64,000 bases of DNA from positions 248,001 to 312,000 of the forward strand of contig JASGHK010000006.1 of NCBI GenBank assembly GCA_049841135.1, read 5' to 3'. Each line of letters opens with the position of its first letter. The stretch's first letter is position 1. The DNA is from JACRCT01 sp049841135. Lineage in GTDB: Bacteria > Myxococcota > Myxococcia > Myxococcales > UBA5297. The notes beneath the pieces were generated by a model. The model was not told the origin of the DNA. It did not search any database and saw only the letters and a program-made list of their open reading frames with translations. The translations under genes and the position numbers were made by a program. This document shows, one piece after another, positions 38,616-48,853 of this stretch.

Positions 38616-40436
38616 TCAGGGCGGCGCGATCGGCAGCTCCACCGTGAAGGTCGCGCCTTCGCCGGGCTTGCTCGCCACGGAGATGGTCCCGCCGTGCGCC
38701 TCCACGACCTGCCGGGCTATCCACAGGCCGAGCCCCAGGCCGCCGAAGTGCCGCGACGAGACCGCCCGCTCGAACCGCGCGAAGATCCGCGCCTGGTCCT
38801 CCGGCGCGATGCCGATGCCGCGGTCGCGCACCTCGAGCCGCGCCCGCCCCTCCGTCGTCTTCAGCGTCAGGTCGATGGGCTTGCCGCAGCCGTACTTCAT
38901 GGCGTTGGTGAGCAGGTTCACCACCACCTGCTCCACGCGCAGCCGGTCCCAGCGGCCCACCACCGGCTCCGGCGCGACGACCCGCACCTCGCAGTCGGCG
39001 CGGCCGAGCTCGTCGGCGAGCCCCACCACGCGCTCCTTGGCGACCTCCGCCAGGTCCAGCTCCTGCAACTCCAGCCGCAGCCGGCCGGCGGTGATGCGCG
39101 AGACGTCCAGCAGCTCGTCCACCAGCGACACCAGCCGCTGGCACTGGCGCGAGACCTTGGCCACCCGCGGCTCCAGCGGCTGCTTCTTCGTCTCGCCGCC
39201 CAGGCACCGCACCTGCAGCGTCAGCGCCGTCAGCGGCGTCTTCAGCTCGTGCCCGGCGATGGACAGGAAGCTGTCGCGCACGTTCACCGCCTCGGTCGCC
39301 TGCCGGTAGAGGTGCGCGTTCTCCAGCGCCAGCGCGGCGCGCCCCGCCAGGTCCTCGAGCAGCGCCTGGTCGTCGTTGGTGAAGGGCGCGGCCGGCGAGG
39401 CCCTCCAGACCGCGAGCCCTCCGAACGCCTTGCCTTGGGCGAGGAGCGGGGAGACCAGGAGGTCGCCCGTGGGGACCGACGAGAGGAACGGGCAGCCTTC
39501 GCGCAGCGCCTCGGCGGAGAGCGCGCCCGGGGCCAGCCCGGACCACGGCTGGTCCATGGCGGCCAGGCCGGCCTCGCGCATCTGGCAGACCGCCGCCGGC
39601 AGCGCCCGCGCCCGCGGGCCGCCGAGGGCGATGGGCCGCGCCTGGCCTGAGCCATGCGGGTCGGCCAGCAGCACCACGGCCTCCCCGGAGAGACCACGTG
39701 CGGCGGTCTCGGCGGCGGCGTCGAGGACCCGCGGGACGTCCAGGTGCGCTTCGGCGAAGACCTGCGAGGCGTCGGCCAGAAGCCGCAGCCGCGCTGCCGC
39801 GTGGCGGATCTCCTCCTCGGCTTCGCGCGCGTTGCGGAACAGGCGAGCGTTGTCCACGGCGAGCGCGGCGCGCCGGGCGATCTCCTCGGCGAAGCGCAGG
39901 TCCGCCTCGCCGTACGGCGGGTGCGCCGGTCCGCGGGCGAAGGTCAGCGCCCCCAGCGTGCGCTCGCGCGCGACCAGCGGCGCGACGATGAACGAGGCGT
40001 GGCCCATGTCGCGCGCCAGGGCCACCGGCCGCTGCAGCCGGGCCGCCTCCTCCAGCGCCGGGACCGGGACGTGCGAGACGAGCTGGGAGCGCCCGGTGCG
40101 CAGCGCCAGCCAGATGCCGGAGGGGCGCGCGCCGTCGGGCGCGAACTGCGCGTACTCCGAGGCCAGCGCCGCCTTGGCGGGATCCGAGTGCTGCACGGCC
40201 AGGCGCCGGACGTGGCCGCCGTCGTCGAGGTAGTCGACCACGGTCCACTCGGCGAAGCGCCCCAGGGCCAGCCGCGCCACGCCCGTCACCGTCGTCTTCC
40301 ACTCCAGCGAGCGCGAAAGGAGAACTCCGGCGTCGGCGAGCAGCTGCAGCCTCCAGCTGGCGTCGTCGGACGCAAGGGTCTGCTCCGGGCACTCCTCGAT
40401 GCGAGGGAGTGCCGGCTCCTCGGTGGCCGCCATCAT
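38616..40436 (-). CDS. cytoplasmic sensor histidine kinase with two GAF domains
   Basis: 606-residue kinase without membrane helices. Two GAF domains (about residues 30-205 and 215-385), the first ending FAEEIARRAALAVDNARLFR and the second LEDLAGRAALALENAHLYRQ, sense a soluble ligand or redox state. HisKA dimerisation domain has the phospho-acceptor His in GHELKTPL. HATPase domain shows NLLTNAMKYG (N box), VRDRGIGIAPEDQ (G1), FERAVSSRHFGGLGLGLWI (F and G2). There is no adjacent response regulator, so the partner is elsewhere; the NtrC-type orphan at 33510 is a candidate by proximity only. Confidence 0.93.
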   Translation of the reverse strand: MMAATEEPALPRIEECPEQTLASDDASWRLQLLADAGVLLSRSLEWKTTVTGVARLALGRFAEWTVVDYLDDGGHVRRLAVQHSDPAKAALASEYAQFAPDGARPSGIWLALRTGRSQLVSHVPVPALEEAARLQRPVALARDMGHASFIVAPLVARERTLGALTFARGPAHPPYGEADLRFAEEIARRAALAVDNARLFRNAREAEEEIRHAAARLRLLADASQVFAEAHLDVPRVLDAAAETAARGLSGEAVVLLADPHGSGQARPIALGGPRARALPAAVCQMREAGLAAMDQPWSGLAPGALSAEALREGCPFLSSVPTGDLLVSPLLAQGKAFGGLAVWRASPAAPFTNDDQALLEDLAGRAALALENAHLYRQATEAVNVRDSFLSIAGHELKTPLTALTLQVRCLGGETKKQPLEPRVAKVSRQCQRLVSLVDELLDVSRITAGRLRLELQELDLAEVAKERVVGLADELGRADCEVRVVAPEPVVGRWDRLRVEQVVVNLLTNAMKYGCGKPIDLTLKTTEGRARLEVRDRGIGIAPEDQARIFARFERAVSSRHFGGLGLGLWIARQVVEAHGGTISVASKPGEGATFTVELPIAPP

Positions 40437-40597
40437 GGTCGGTTCCCCCAGCCGTCAGTTCGCGCGCGAAGGTAGTCCGGGGCCCTCCGCCTGCCCAGCG
40501 CGTCGGGCGCGGCCCCGGCGCGAGTGCTGAAAATGGGACAGTGGAGCCGCTCCGCGGCGCACGAAGGCTCAGTGGCGAGCGGAGGGCGGTCGAGGCG

Positions 40598-41260
40598 TCA
40601 CGGCGGGGCGGCTTCGACCTCGAGGTTGATGATCTGGACCTTGGCGCCCTGGCAGACCCGGAGCTGCGTCTTGCCCGCCTGCAGGCCCTCGAGCGCCAGC
40701 TCGTCCGGCCCGGTGCCGGCGACCTTGGCGATGGTCGTGGAGTCCACGCTGAAGCGCTTCCAGCCCGGCATCGGCAGGAGGGCCCTGGCGCCCAGCGGCA
40801 GCCCGGCCGACTGGATGAGCATCGCCGCGGCGCCCTTGGGCACCACGCACGGACCCGGCGAGGGCAGATCCATGGGGGCCGGCGCGGTCACCCGCAGGCA
40901 GACGAGCTGCTGCTCGCCCTTCTTCTTCTGCAGCCGCAGGATGGTCAGCCCCGGTCCCACGCCCGTCACCTTGAGCTTGCCGGTCTTCTCCGCGGCCACC
41001 ACGGCGACGGGGCTCTCTTCCGAGAGCACCTTGGCAACGCCCAGGTCGAGCAGCTTCGTCTCGTCGACCGCCACCGACTCGCGCAGGGGGCACTCAACGC
41101 CCCAGACGCGTTCGGCCTCCTCGCCCTGGACGAAGGTCTTCTCCAGCGGGCTCGCCGCGGGCGGCGGGGGCGGCGGTGCTGCCTTGGGCTTCTTCTGCGC
41201 GGCCTGCGCGGAGGCGGCCAGCGCGAGCACGGCCAACGACACGACGAGCCCCGGCTTCAT
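40598..41260 (-). CDS. exported protein with secretin/pilus N-terminal-like domain
   Basis: 220 residues: signal peptide (LVVSLAVLALAASAQA), short Pro spacer, then a domain resembling the N-terminal region of pilus secretins (T2SS-T3SS pil_N; VDETKLLDLGVAKVLSEESP, LKVTGVGPGLTILRLQKKKG), possibly duplicated in the second half (VDSTTIAKVAGTGPDELALE). The ATG at 41260 is preferred to a GTG six bases upstream because of the GAGAGG ribosome site. The same type of domain is embedded in the MuiA-like protein at 15274. No secretin gene is adjacent. Confidence 0.68.
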   Translation of the reverse strand: MKPGLVVSLAVLALAASAQAAQKKPKAAPPPPPPAASPLEKTFVQGEEAERVWGVECPLRESVAVDETKLLDLGVAKVLSEESPVAVVAAEKTGKLKVTGVGPGLTILRLQKKKGEQQLVCLRVTAPAPMDLPSPGPCVVPKGAAAMLIQSAGLPLGARALLPMPGWKRFSVDSTTIAKVAGTGPDELALEGLQAGKTQLRVCQGAKVQIINLEVEAAPP

Positions 41261-41343
41261 GAACACCTCTCGATCGCCGACTTCGGGGTATCGAATGGCG
41301 ATGATTATCGCACCGCGTCGCGGCGGGCCGAAGTGACCGTGCG

Positions 41344-44300
41344 TCAGCGAGTCACGAGCCGCCGGTAGCGCTGGTCGAGCACGATGGCCCTGTACAGGAA
41401 CCGCTGGCTCTCCGGCGACTCCGGTTCGATCGAGCGCCGGGCCGCTTCAAAGTTGGCCGTGGCGTCGTCGGGCTCGAGGACGGCGAACGCCCGCGCGAGG
41501 CGGGACAGGAGCGTGGTGACGTCCGGGTCCCCTGGCGCAACGGTGTGCAACGCTCGCGTGAAATGGAGGCGGCGGCGCAGCCACGCCGGCTTCTCAGCCG
41601 CGTCCCCTGCCGCCCCGGTCAGCAGGAACCGCTTCCACCCCTCCCTGAGCTGCGGCATCTCCTTGAGGCACTTCTGGGCAAGCTCGGCATGTGCGTGGAA
41701 GCAGCGTTCGACCTTGCGGTCGGGCGTGAGGGGCTTTGCGGAGAAGAGGTCCCGGCCCAAGAGGTCGGGGGTCGACAACCAGGCCTGCAGCGCCGTCGCG
41801 CCGATGCGGAAGTCCGCGGAGGCGAACTCGGCGACCGGGAAGTCGTCGGTGTTGACAAGGCCCTTCGGGTCGAGCGACGCGAACACGTCGTCGGCCAGGT
41901 GCGAGGCGTCGATGGCGCGGGCGAGGTCGGGCCCGCCGACGGGCGCGAGGGCGGCGCGCACCGCCTCCGGCAGCTGGAGGTCGACGAACGGCCGGGGACG
42001 CAGTGGACCGTCCGAGCACGCGAGCATGTCGTAGCCGAAGTCGAGGTGCGTCGCCGCGCACCGCTGGAAGGTCGTCTGGAGCGCCCCGAGCACGCTGAGC
42101 AGGGCCTCGTCGTTCATGCCCAGCCCCACCCAGGTCAGGTAGACGCCGCCGGGCCGCAGCGCCTTCTTGGCGCGCTCGAAGAACTCGCGCGTGTAGATCT
42201 TCGCGGCGGTGCCGAAGTTGGGCACGGACACCGAATTGAGCACCACGTCGTAGGCCTGGGGCGAGTGGAGCAGGAAGACTCGGGCGTCGTCGTGGACGAC
42301 GGTGGCCCGCGGGTTGGTCCGCAGCCCGAAGTTGTCCTCGTCGAACCCGGGCAGCAAGGCGAGCACCGCCGCGTTGATCTCCACGGCGTCGGTGTGCTCG
42401 AAGAGCTGCGCCGTGGTCCCGGCGGTGATGCCCGTGCCGATGCCCAGCACGCAAGCGCGGGTCGCCCCGGGCGGCGCCCAGATCGCCGGCAGCACCCCGC
42501 TGAGCACCTCGCTCGGCTGTGGCTTTCCCGCGGTGCTGGCGACGATGCTGGTATGGCCCAGGTAGAAGAGTGAGCGAATCAGCTCGTTGGCGCTGTTCCG
42601 GGCGCTCACCAGGGCCGCGTCCGCCCCGCTGCGCCGCTCCATCCGGAAGTCGAGGCTCAGGGGCCCCTTCAGCTCCGGGTCGAGGCGGAACTCCGCCAGC
42701 GGGAAGTGGTGCCGGTAAAGCTCCGAGGGCTCGAAGCTCACGACGAGGGCCAGGGCGCAGGCCACCGGCGCGGCGAGCGCCCGCAGGTTCAGGCTCCTGC
42801 CCGGACCCGAGGCGACCGCCAGGCCTGCAAGCGCCACCCCTGCCACCAGGAGCACCTGCCCCAGCTCCGGCAGCAGCCAGTTGGCCAGCATCACCTGCAG
42901 AAGGTACCCAGCCGAGTTGCCCAGGCCGCAGAACAGCATGGCCGAGGCGACGTCCTTCTGGCTGGTCGACTCGCCGCCGAGCACGACCGGCAAGACCGCG
43001 CCGAAGGCCGTGAAGGGGACGAGGCCCAAGAGGGCCAGCCCCGCGAGGTCGAAGAGCGCCACGGTCAGCGGGGCGGCACGCGCCTCGACGAGGGAGGCGC
43101 GCACCGGCGTGAGCCATTCGACGGCCAGTGGCGCCAGGACGAGCGAGAGGATCGCCGCGGAGGCGGCAAGGACGACCACGGCGCCCAGCTTCAGCCGCCG
43201 CGCGAGGAGGGTCCCGAGCGGGAGGCCGAGCAGGACCAGGCTCAGGCTCAAGGTGAACACCGAGCGGCTGGGCCCCACCATCTCCATCGCGAGGCGCGAG
43301 AAGAAGATCTGGAACATGGAGCTCGCCACCCCGACCAGCAGCACGCCCCACAGCCGCCGGGCGTCCAGGGGCGGGGCGGCCGCCGTCGCCGCGGGCTCGG
43401 GCCGGGGCTGCCGCAGCTCGGGGAAGAGGGCGAACAGAGCCAGGCCGACGAGCACGTTGCCGGCGGCGGCCGCGAAGAGCGTCGCCTCGTGGCCGAGCGC
43501 GCGGACCACCACGAATTCCACCAGGAACACGCTGGCCATGGCGCCCAGGTTGTAGAGCAGATAGGTGGCCTTGAAGCCGCGCCTCTGGTCGCTGCCGCCG
43601 ACCTCAGACAGGTACTTGGAGAAGATGGGCACGCTCATTCCCACCAGGAGCGCAGGCGGAAAGACGAGCAGGGCGCAGACGGCGACCGTCAACGGGCCGC
43701 TCCGGCTGATGCCGGAGAGGGCGGGGGAGGTGTCGAGCTGGCCGAGCGTGGCGTGGATGGCCACCGCCGACACCCCCACGAGCACCTCCATCAGCCACAG
43801 CCAGCGAGTGAAGCGGCGCGACAGCCGGGCGCCCAACGCGATTCCCAGCAGGAACGTCGCCAGGATGGCCGCCTGGACGTGCAGCATGTCGCCGAAGCGC
43901 GAGGTGATGAGCCGGAAGTAGACGACCTCGTAGTTGATACCGAAGCAGCCGGAGAGGATGGCGAGGAGGCTGATGGCCCAGAAGCGACGCATTACCAGAC
44001 CTCGTCGGCGATTCTTGAGGAGGCCGAACCGGGTGTCGTACTCGAGGATCGGCCGGTCGTTGGAGTGCAGGACGGCTTCGGGGCGCCGGGACAGGCCGCT
44101 CGTCCACCGGGCGGTGTCGGCCTCGGCGATCTCCCGGAGCACCCCGTAGAACGACTCCAGGTCGGTGATGCCGAAGCGCCGGTAGGCCTGGCGGACCGGC
44201 TCGGTCACGCGCTCGAAGCGGAAGGCCGGGACCGGCGGGTCGTCGTCGGCCATCCCCACCAGGACCCAGCTGTTGCCGTACGCGCGCAGGACCAGGAAGC

Positions 44301-46259
44301 GGGGGAAGACCTGGGAGAAGCCCTGCACCAGGACGCGGGCCTGGGGCCCCCACACGAGCTGGGTGTAGACCCCGCCCCGGTCGAGCTTCGCCTTGGCCGC
44401 CTTCCAGAAGTCGACGGTGCACAGGCTCGACGACCCGGGCAGGCGGGCGTCGAGGGGGTTGACGGCGATGACGTCCCAGCGCTCGGTGCTGCCACTCAGG
44501 AACCGACGGCCGTCCCCCGCGAGCAGCTGGACGCGCGGGTCTTCGTAGTAGGCGTAGTTGGCTTCCTTGAAGGTCGGCTGGTGCTGGACCATGAACGGCA
44601 GGATCTCGATGGTCACCATCTGCGCGTACTGGTCGCCCCAGGTCGAGAACGCGCCCGCGGTGATGCCGTACCCCGTGCCCACGTTGAGGACGCGCCGCGG
44701 GCTCGCCGCCAGGAGCATCGCCGGGTCGGCCTGCATGTGCTGGGCGTAGATGGTGTTGGCGTCCGGGAACGGCGCCACCAGCCGGACGTTGTTGTTGGTC
44801 GCCGTGACGAGCCCGTTCTGGCCGCGGCTCAGCACCTGGATGCCGTACTCGTCCTCGCGAGCGTCGATGAGCGTGCTGCCCGCCGGCAGCGGCGTCAGGC
44901 GGTAGGGGAACACCACCAGCGCCAGGGCCAGCGCCGCAGCGCTGCCCAAGACCGCCCGTCGCTGCACCTTGCCCGAGCCCGGTAGCGCCAGGACCAGCCC
45001 CAGCGCCGCGCAGACCAGGCCCGCCAGGGCCAGGGCCGCCATCGTCCCCACCGCGGGCTGGAGCGCGAAGGTCGTCAGCAGCGAACCGGCGGCCGAGCCC
45101 ACGACGTTGGTGGCGTAGAGGTACCCCACCGACTGGCTGGGGTGGGCGTCGACTGCCGGGTGGTGCATCAAGAGCCAGGGGAAGACGAGCCCGGAGGTGA
45201 AGAACGGCAGCGCCATCAGGAGCAGGAAGAGACCCGTCCCCACGGCGCTCGACCCCGGAGCCGAGTCGATGAGCCAGGCAGTCGCCCCTGCGCCCAGGAG
45301 CTGGGCGAGCGCCGACAGCAACAGCGCCCAGCCTAGCGCCTGCTCGGAGGTGAGCCCCAGTTGGCGGGCGCGCCGGAGCAGTGCGGGCGCCGCGAGGCTG
45401 GCGGCTCCGAGAAAGAGCAGGACGCCGCAGAGGAGGACGGAGACGGCCAGCGCGCGGTTGCCAACGAGGAAACGGGCGAGCCGCCCCCACCCGAGCTCCA
45501 TCGCCAGCACCGTCAGACCGGAGCAGGCGGACAGCCCGGCGAGGCTCGGCAGGCCCAGCTTCGTCGCCAAGCGCTCCTCGCCCGCCTTCGCAGCGGGTTC
45601 TGTGCGCGTGGCCGGACGCGCCGCTCGGCGCAGCACGAAGACGATCGCAGCCGCGGTCAGGTTCATCCCTGCCGCGGCGACGGCCGTGCCCGACAGGCCG
45701 AACCTGGGGATGAGCAGATCCCTGGGAGGATGGCCCCGAAGGCCGCACCGGCGGTGTTGATGCCGTAGAGCGTCGAGACGGCTCGCGAGGGCAGGGTCCA
45801 GAGCTTGGCCCCTTCGGTCATCACCGGGAGCGTGGCCCCCATCGCCGTCGAGGCGGGGCCGATGACGACGGCGACGGCGAGAATGTGCAGGGGCAGCGCG
45901 GCGGGTCCCGCGCCGCTGCCGGGCAGCCAGCCGATCAGCACGGGCTCGTAGTGCAGCACGGCGAAGGCGGAGCCAGCGCCCAACAGGCCGATCAAGACCT
46001 CGAGGGCCACGTAGGACAGCAAGGGGTCGGCGAGCACAGCGCGCGACCGGCCGGCGAGATGGCCGCCCAGGGCCAAGAAGGACAAGAAGACGCTGAAGAC
46101 CACCGCCATCGACCCGGCCGTGCTGCCGAGGATGTTGGCGAATTGGTGCGTCCAGCTCACCTCGTACATCAGCCCCGCACCGCCCGACAGGAAGAAGACC
46201 CACTTGAGCAGCGAATGCGGGGCAAGCGGCGGGGGCGCCGAAATCGAGTCGGAGGTCAT
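41344..46259 (-). CDS. double spermidine-synthase-like membrane protein (two fused modules), one frameshift
   Basis: About 1638 residues in two similar halves. Each half has a polytopic membrane region followed by a SpeE-like Rossmann domain: first RRVLNVGTGYGITAGAFSTWG with VTIEILPF, second RACVLGIGTGITAGTTAQLF with AVEINAAVL. The catalytic Asp of true aminopropyltransferases is not conserved (NPLD and NSVS), so polyamine synthesis is doubtful. One base is missing near 45725 (restoring GGGG gives LPGDLLIPRFGLSG). The second half starts with its own Met (MRRFWAISLLAILSG, ATG at 43992), and the junction reads ggtaatg, in which a TAATG stop-start overlap is one frame away. So this may be two overlapping genes whose boundary was masked by an indel, or a real fusion. 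Confidence 0.75.
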
Positions 46260-46577
46260 TTCAATGGAGTCGCGGCTGGTAGGCGCTGGCTGGTCCGCGG
46301 CTCGCGCCGGAGCCCGCCGCGACCCTTCGAACGGATCATGGAAAGGCCATATCACCTCGCAGGCGAAGCCCGCTACCGTCCGCTCCCTCTCGTTCGGCTG
46401 CCTGCAGAGGAGAAGAGCGCAGGCGCTGAATCGAGGGTGCGCGGCCGAAGACGGGAGGCCTTCTCGACGCTGACGAGCTTGAAGGGGGCGGCACGCAACC
46501 AGTGGGCCCGGCCCTCCGACAATGAGGAGGAGCAAAGATGGAAGCGGGCCTGTCTGGCCGCCTCACCGGAGGAGCGC
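46260..46577. other. divergent promoter region without a gene
   Basis: 318 bases separate the double spermidine-synthase-like gene from the LysM gene, transcribed in opposite directions. Open frames present are shadows or lack start signals. I see no strong dyad. The stretch just before 46578 has the ribosome site cggaggagcgc for the LysM gene. Promoters for both genes must lie here, but I cannot place them. Confidence 0.4.
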
Positions 46578-47478
46578 ATGTCGACCTACACCGTGAAGAG
46601 TGGCGACTGCCTGAGCGTCATCGCCCAGCGCTTCAACACCAGCGTTTCGGCCATCGCCAAGGCCAACAACATCGAGAACGTCGACCTCATCCGGGCCGGC
46701 GCCCAGCTGACCATCCCCGACGGGTTCGACGAGAAGCTCGGCCCCCGCCGCCCCGGCGCCCCGCAAGCTCCGCCAGGGCTCGCGTGGCGAGGACGTCGAG
46801 CAGCTCCAGTCCGACCTCGTCCAGCTCGGCTACATGAGCCAGTCGGCCATGAACACCGGGCCAGGCATCTTCGGCGAGCGGACCCGCGCGGCGGTCGAGC
46901 GGTTCCAGCAGGCCAACGGCCTCGAGGTCGACGGCATCGTCGGGCCGAAGACGCGCGCCGCCCTGAAGGCGCGCCTCGAAGGGGCCCCGGAGCCGGAGCA
47001 GCCGCAGCAGCCCCAGACCCCGACCGACGGCCCGTCGTCGGTCTCCGGCATCGAAGACCGGCCGGGCGTGCGCGGCACTGCGGCTCAAGCCATCGACTTC
47101 TTCATGGCCAAGGGGCTCACCCGAGAGCAGGCGGCGGGCATCGCCGGGAACCTCTTCCACGAGTCGGGCTTCTCCCCCAACGCGGTCGGCGACAGCGGCA
47201 CCTCCTTCGGCATCGCCCAGTGGCACCAGGGTCGCGGCGACGCGATGAAGTCCTGGACGCAGGCGCACGGCTACGCGTCCAACTCGTTCAAGGGCCAGCT
47301 CGAGTTCCTCTGGCACGAGCTCAACAACAGCGAGAGCAACGCGCTCAACAAGCTGCGGCAGACGACCACGGCCTATGACGCAGGCATGTCGTTCCAGCGG
47401 TACTTCGAGCGGCCCGCGCAGATCAACCCGGCGCGCGGCGAGACCGCCCAGAAGTACTACCAGGAGAGCCTGCGGTAG
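46578..47478 (+). CDS. LysM, peptidoglycan-binding and phage tail-lysozyme-like protein, one frameshift
   Basis: About 299 residues. Residues 3-48: LysM (YTVKSGDCLSVIAQRFNTSV), binding glycan. Residues about 65-130: PG_binding_1 (GSRGEDVEQLQSDLVQLGYM, GIFGERTRAAVERFQQANGL). Residues about 160-299: phage tail-type lysozyme domain (AGIAGNLFHESGFSPNAVGD, SFGIAQWHQGRGDAM) that cleaves peptidoglycan. At 46733-46739 GAAGCTC breaks the frame; GAGCTC restores GFDESSAPAAPAPRKLRQGS. There is no signal peptide, so export would need a contractile-injection or other dedicated route, or LysM-only release. A strong intrinsic terminator follows at 47545. Confidence 0.85.
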
Positions 47479-47544
47479 GTGGGTTGGAGCCTGCTCGGCT
47501 CCACGAGCGCAAGGTCGAAGCCACTGCCGAGACCGAGAGCAACA

Positions 47545-47581
47545 GGCCCACGGTCCTGACTGGACCGTGGGCCCTTGTTTT
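47545..47581 (+). terminator. Rho-independent terminator of the LysM/lysozyme gene
   Basis: Perfect 12-bp stem ggcccacggtcc (47545-47556) and ggaccgtgggcc (47562-47573) with a five-base loop tgact, followed by cttgtttt. It lies 67 bases after the LysM gene's stop and is the clearest intrinsic terminator in the window. Confidence 0.88.
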
Positions 47582-47695
47582 GGGGCCCTCGACGCGCCGG
47601 TCCGACGGCGAGACTGACTCGCTCGGCGCTTCCATTCCGCTGTCCAGCTTGGCGCGGCGGAGCGGCGCGGCCGGCGAGGTCCCAGGCGCGGGAAG

Positions 47696-47740
47696 CGACG
47701 ATTCGAAACATGAGTATGGTTGGAATCGTCGACTCATGTT
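47696..47740. repeat. two interleaved 9-bp dyads
   Basis: cgacgattc (47696-47704) pairs with gaatcgtcg (47723-47731), while aacatgagt (47707-47715) pairs with actcatgtt (47732-47740). The arms alternate in the order A-B-A'-B', so both hairpins cannot form simply at once. All four arms are perfect, and the region is AT-richer than its surroundings. It sits between convergent genes, 60 bases past the lipoprotein stop at 47801. Could be a protein-binding site, a switchable RNA structure or an attachment-like site. Confidence 0.55.
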
Positions 47741-47800
47741 CCGGACCGACCTTCGGGCGCCGTGGATGGGCTTCATGCCCGCCCTTGTTCAGCCGAACGG

Positions 47801-48349
47801 TCATCGGCGGCCCGGTTTGGGGCGCGGGGCCGTCCGGGCGCTGCGCACCGGGCAGCCTCCGCCGGAGAATCCGAGCGCGTCGTTGTAGAAGTTGACCGCG
47901 TCGACGGCGTTGCCGTGCGCCCGTTTCTTCGCGGAGTAGCTCGCGGCTCCGGTGGCGATGCTCAAGGCCTCGAGCGCGGCGCCCGAGACGAGCATCGCCG
48001 CCATCAACGGGTCGTCCCGGCCCTTGAATCCCAGACCGGCGAGCCCTCCCAGGCCCAGGGAGGACGAGAGGAACGAGACCACGAAGAGGCGCGAGCCGAG
48101 CGCGCCTTCGGCCTCGGCAGCCTCGGCGTGCCGGCTCGCGTCCGGGACGCACCAGACGAAGTCCGTGAGGCCCAGATAGCCCGGCCCGGTGGCGACCAGG
48201 GTGTTGGGGCCCTCGCGGACTTCGACCTCGTCTCGGAAGCCCAGCGTCAGCTCGTGCTCGGCGACGCGCTTGGGCGGGAAGGTCGTCGACGCCGTGGCGC
48301 AGCCGGCGAGCACCAGCGCAAGGAGCGGGGCGAGGCGCACGTGGGTCAC
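47801..48349 (-). CDS. lipoprotein with central membrane-like segment
   Basis: 182 residues. The GTG at 48349 overlaps the upstream gene's stop (GTGA), giving MTHVRLAPLLALVLAGC with a good lipobox. Mature part: a beta-rich stretch (VAEHELTLGFRDEVEVREG, LVATGPGYLGLTDFVWC), then a hydrophobic Gly/Leu segment (LFVVSFLSSSLGLGGLAGLG) and helices. The end is Arg/Pro-rich. No family recognised. Translationally coupled to the preceding lipoprotein gene; both presumably act in the envelope together. Confidence 0.65.
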   Translation of the reverse strand: MTHVRLAPLLALVLAGCATASTTFPPKRVAEHELTLGFRDEVEVREGPNTLVATGPGYLGLTDFVWCVPDASRHAEAAEAEGALGSRLFVVSFLSSSLGLGGLAGLGFKGRDDPLMAAMLVSGAALEALSIATGAASYSAKKRAHGNAVDAVNFYNDALGFSGGGCPVRSARTAPRPKPGRR

Positions 48350-48759
48350 CGATCCGCGCTGGGGCTGGCAGGAGCGCACGGCGTGCCGGGGGTCCGTGCC
48401 AGAGCGTTCGTGGCGTTCACGAGGTCAATCTCCCGCGCCGTCGTCGCCGGCCGCTCGGGATGGGCGAGCGCGAGCGGCAGGCCGAAGGAGACGAGGATCG
48501 CCGCGACCATCACCGCATCCCCGAGCGCGTGGTCGACGGACAGCGCCGCGGGTGAGGAACGCGTCGGACCAGGCACGGCGCTGGCCACCGCGCTCGGGCA
48601 GGAATCGCCCGCCCGCGGCAGCGAGGCGACGAAGGCACCGTCCTGGTTCACGAGCCGCGCGCGCCCGTCATCCGGGACGACGTAGTCCGAAGCGTAGGAG
48701 CACCCGGCCGAGGCGAGCAGCGCGAAGGCCACGGCCTGCACCGGGATGGCGGAGCTCAT
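48346..48759 (-). CDS. small lipoprotein
   Basis: 137 residues with a lipoprotein signal (VQAVAFALLASAGCSYAS). The mature protein has a short polar region and a second hydrophobic stretch (GDAVMVAAILVSFGLPLALA) that may span a membrane. Unknown function. First gene of a two-gene unit with the GTGA-overlapped lipoprotein downstream. Confidence 0.6.
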   Translation of the reverse strand: MSSAIPVQAVAFALLASAGCSYASDYVVPDDGRARLVNQDGAFVASLPRAGDSCPSAVASAVPGPTRSSPAALSVDHALGDAVMVAAILVSFGLPLALAHPERPATTAREIDLVNATNALARTPGTPCAPASPSADR

Positions 48760-48853
48760 GGTGGCCGAGTCTACACGCCTGAGAAGCGGTGCTCTCAGGC
48801 GGGATGAGCAGGACAGAGGCGCCGGCAGGGATGCCCCATGGGACAGCTCCCTG

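Noticed and set aside
47696..47740. Interleaved dyads as a classical H-type pseudoknot
   Set aside because: The loop that must span the first 9-bp stem has zero bases, which is geometrically unfavourable; mutually exclusive hairpins or a DNA site are likelier.
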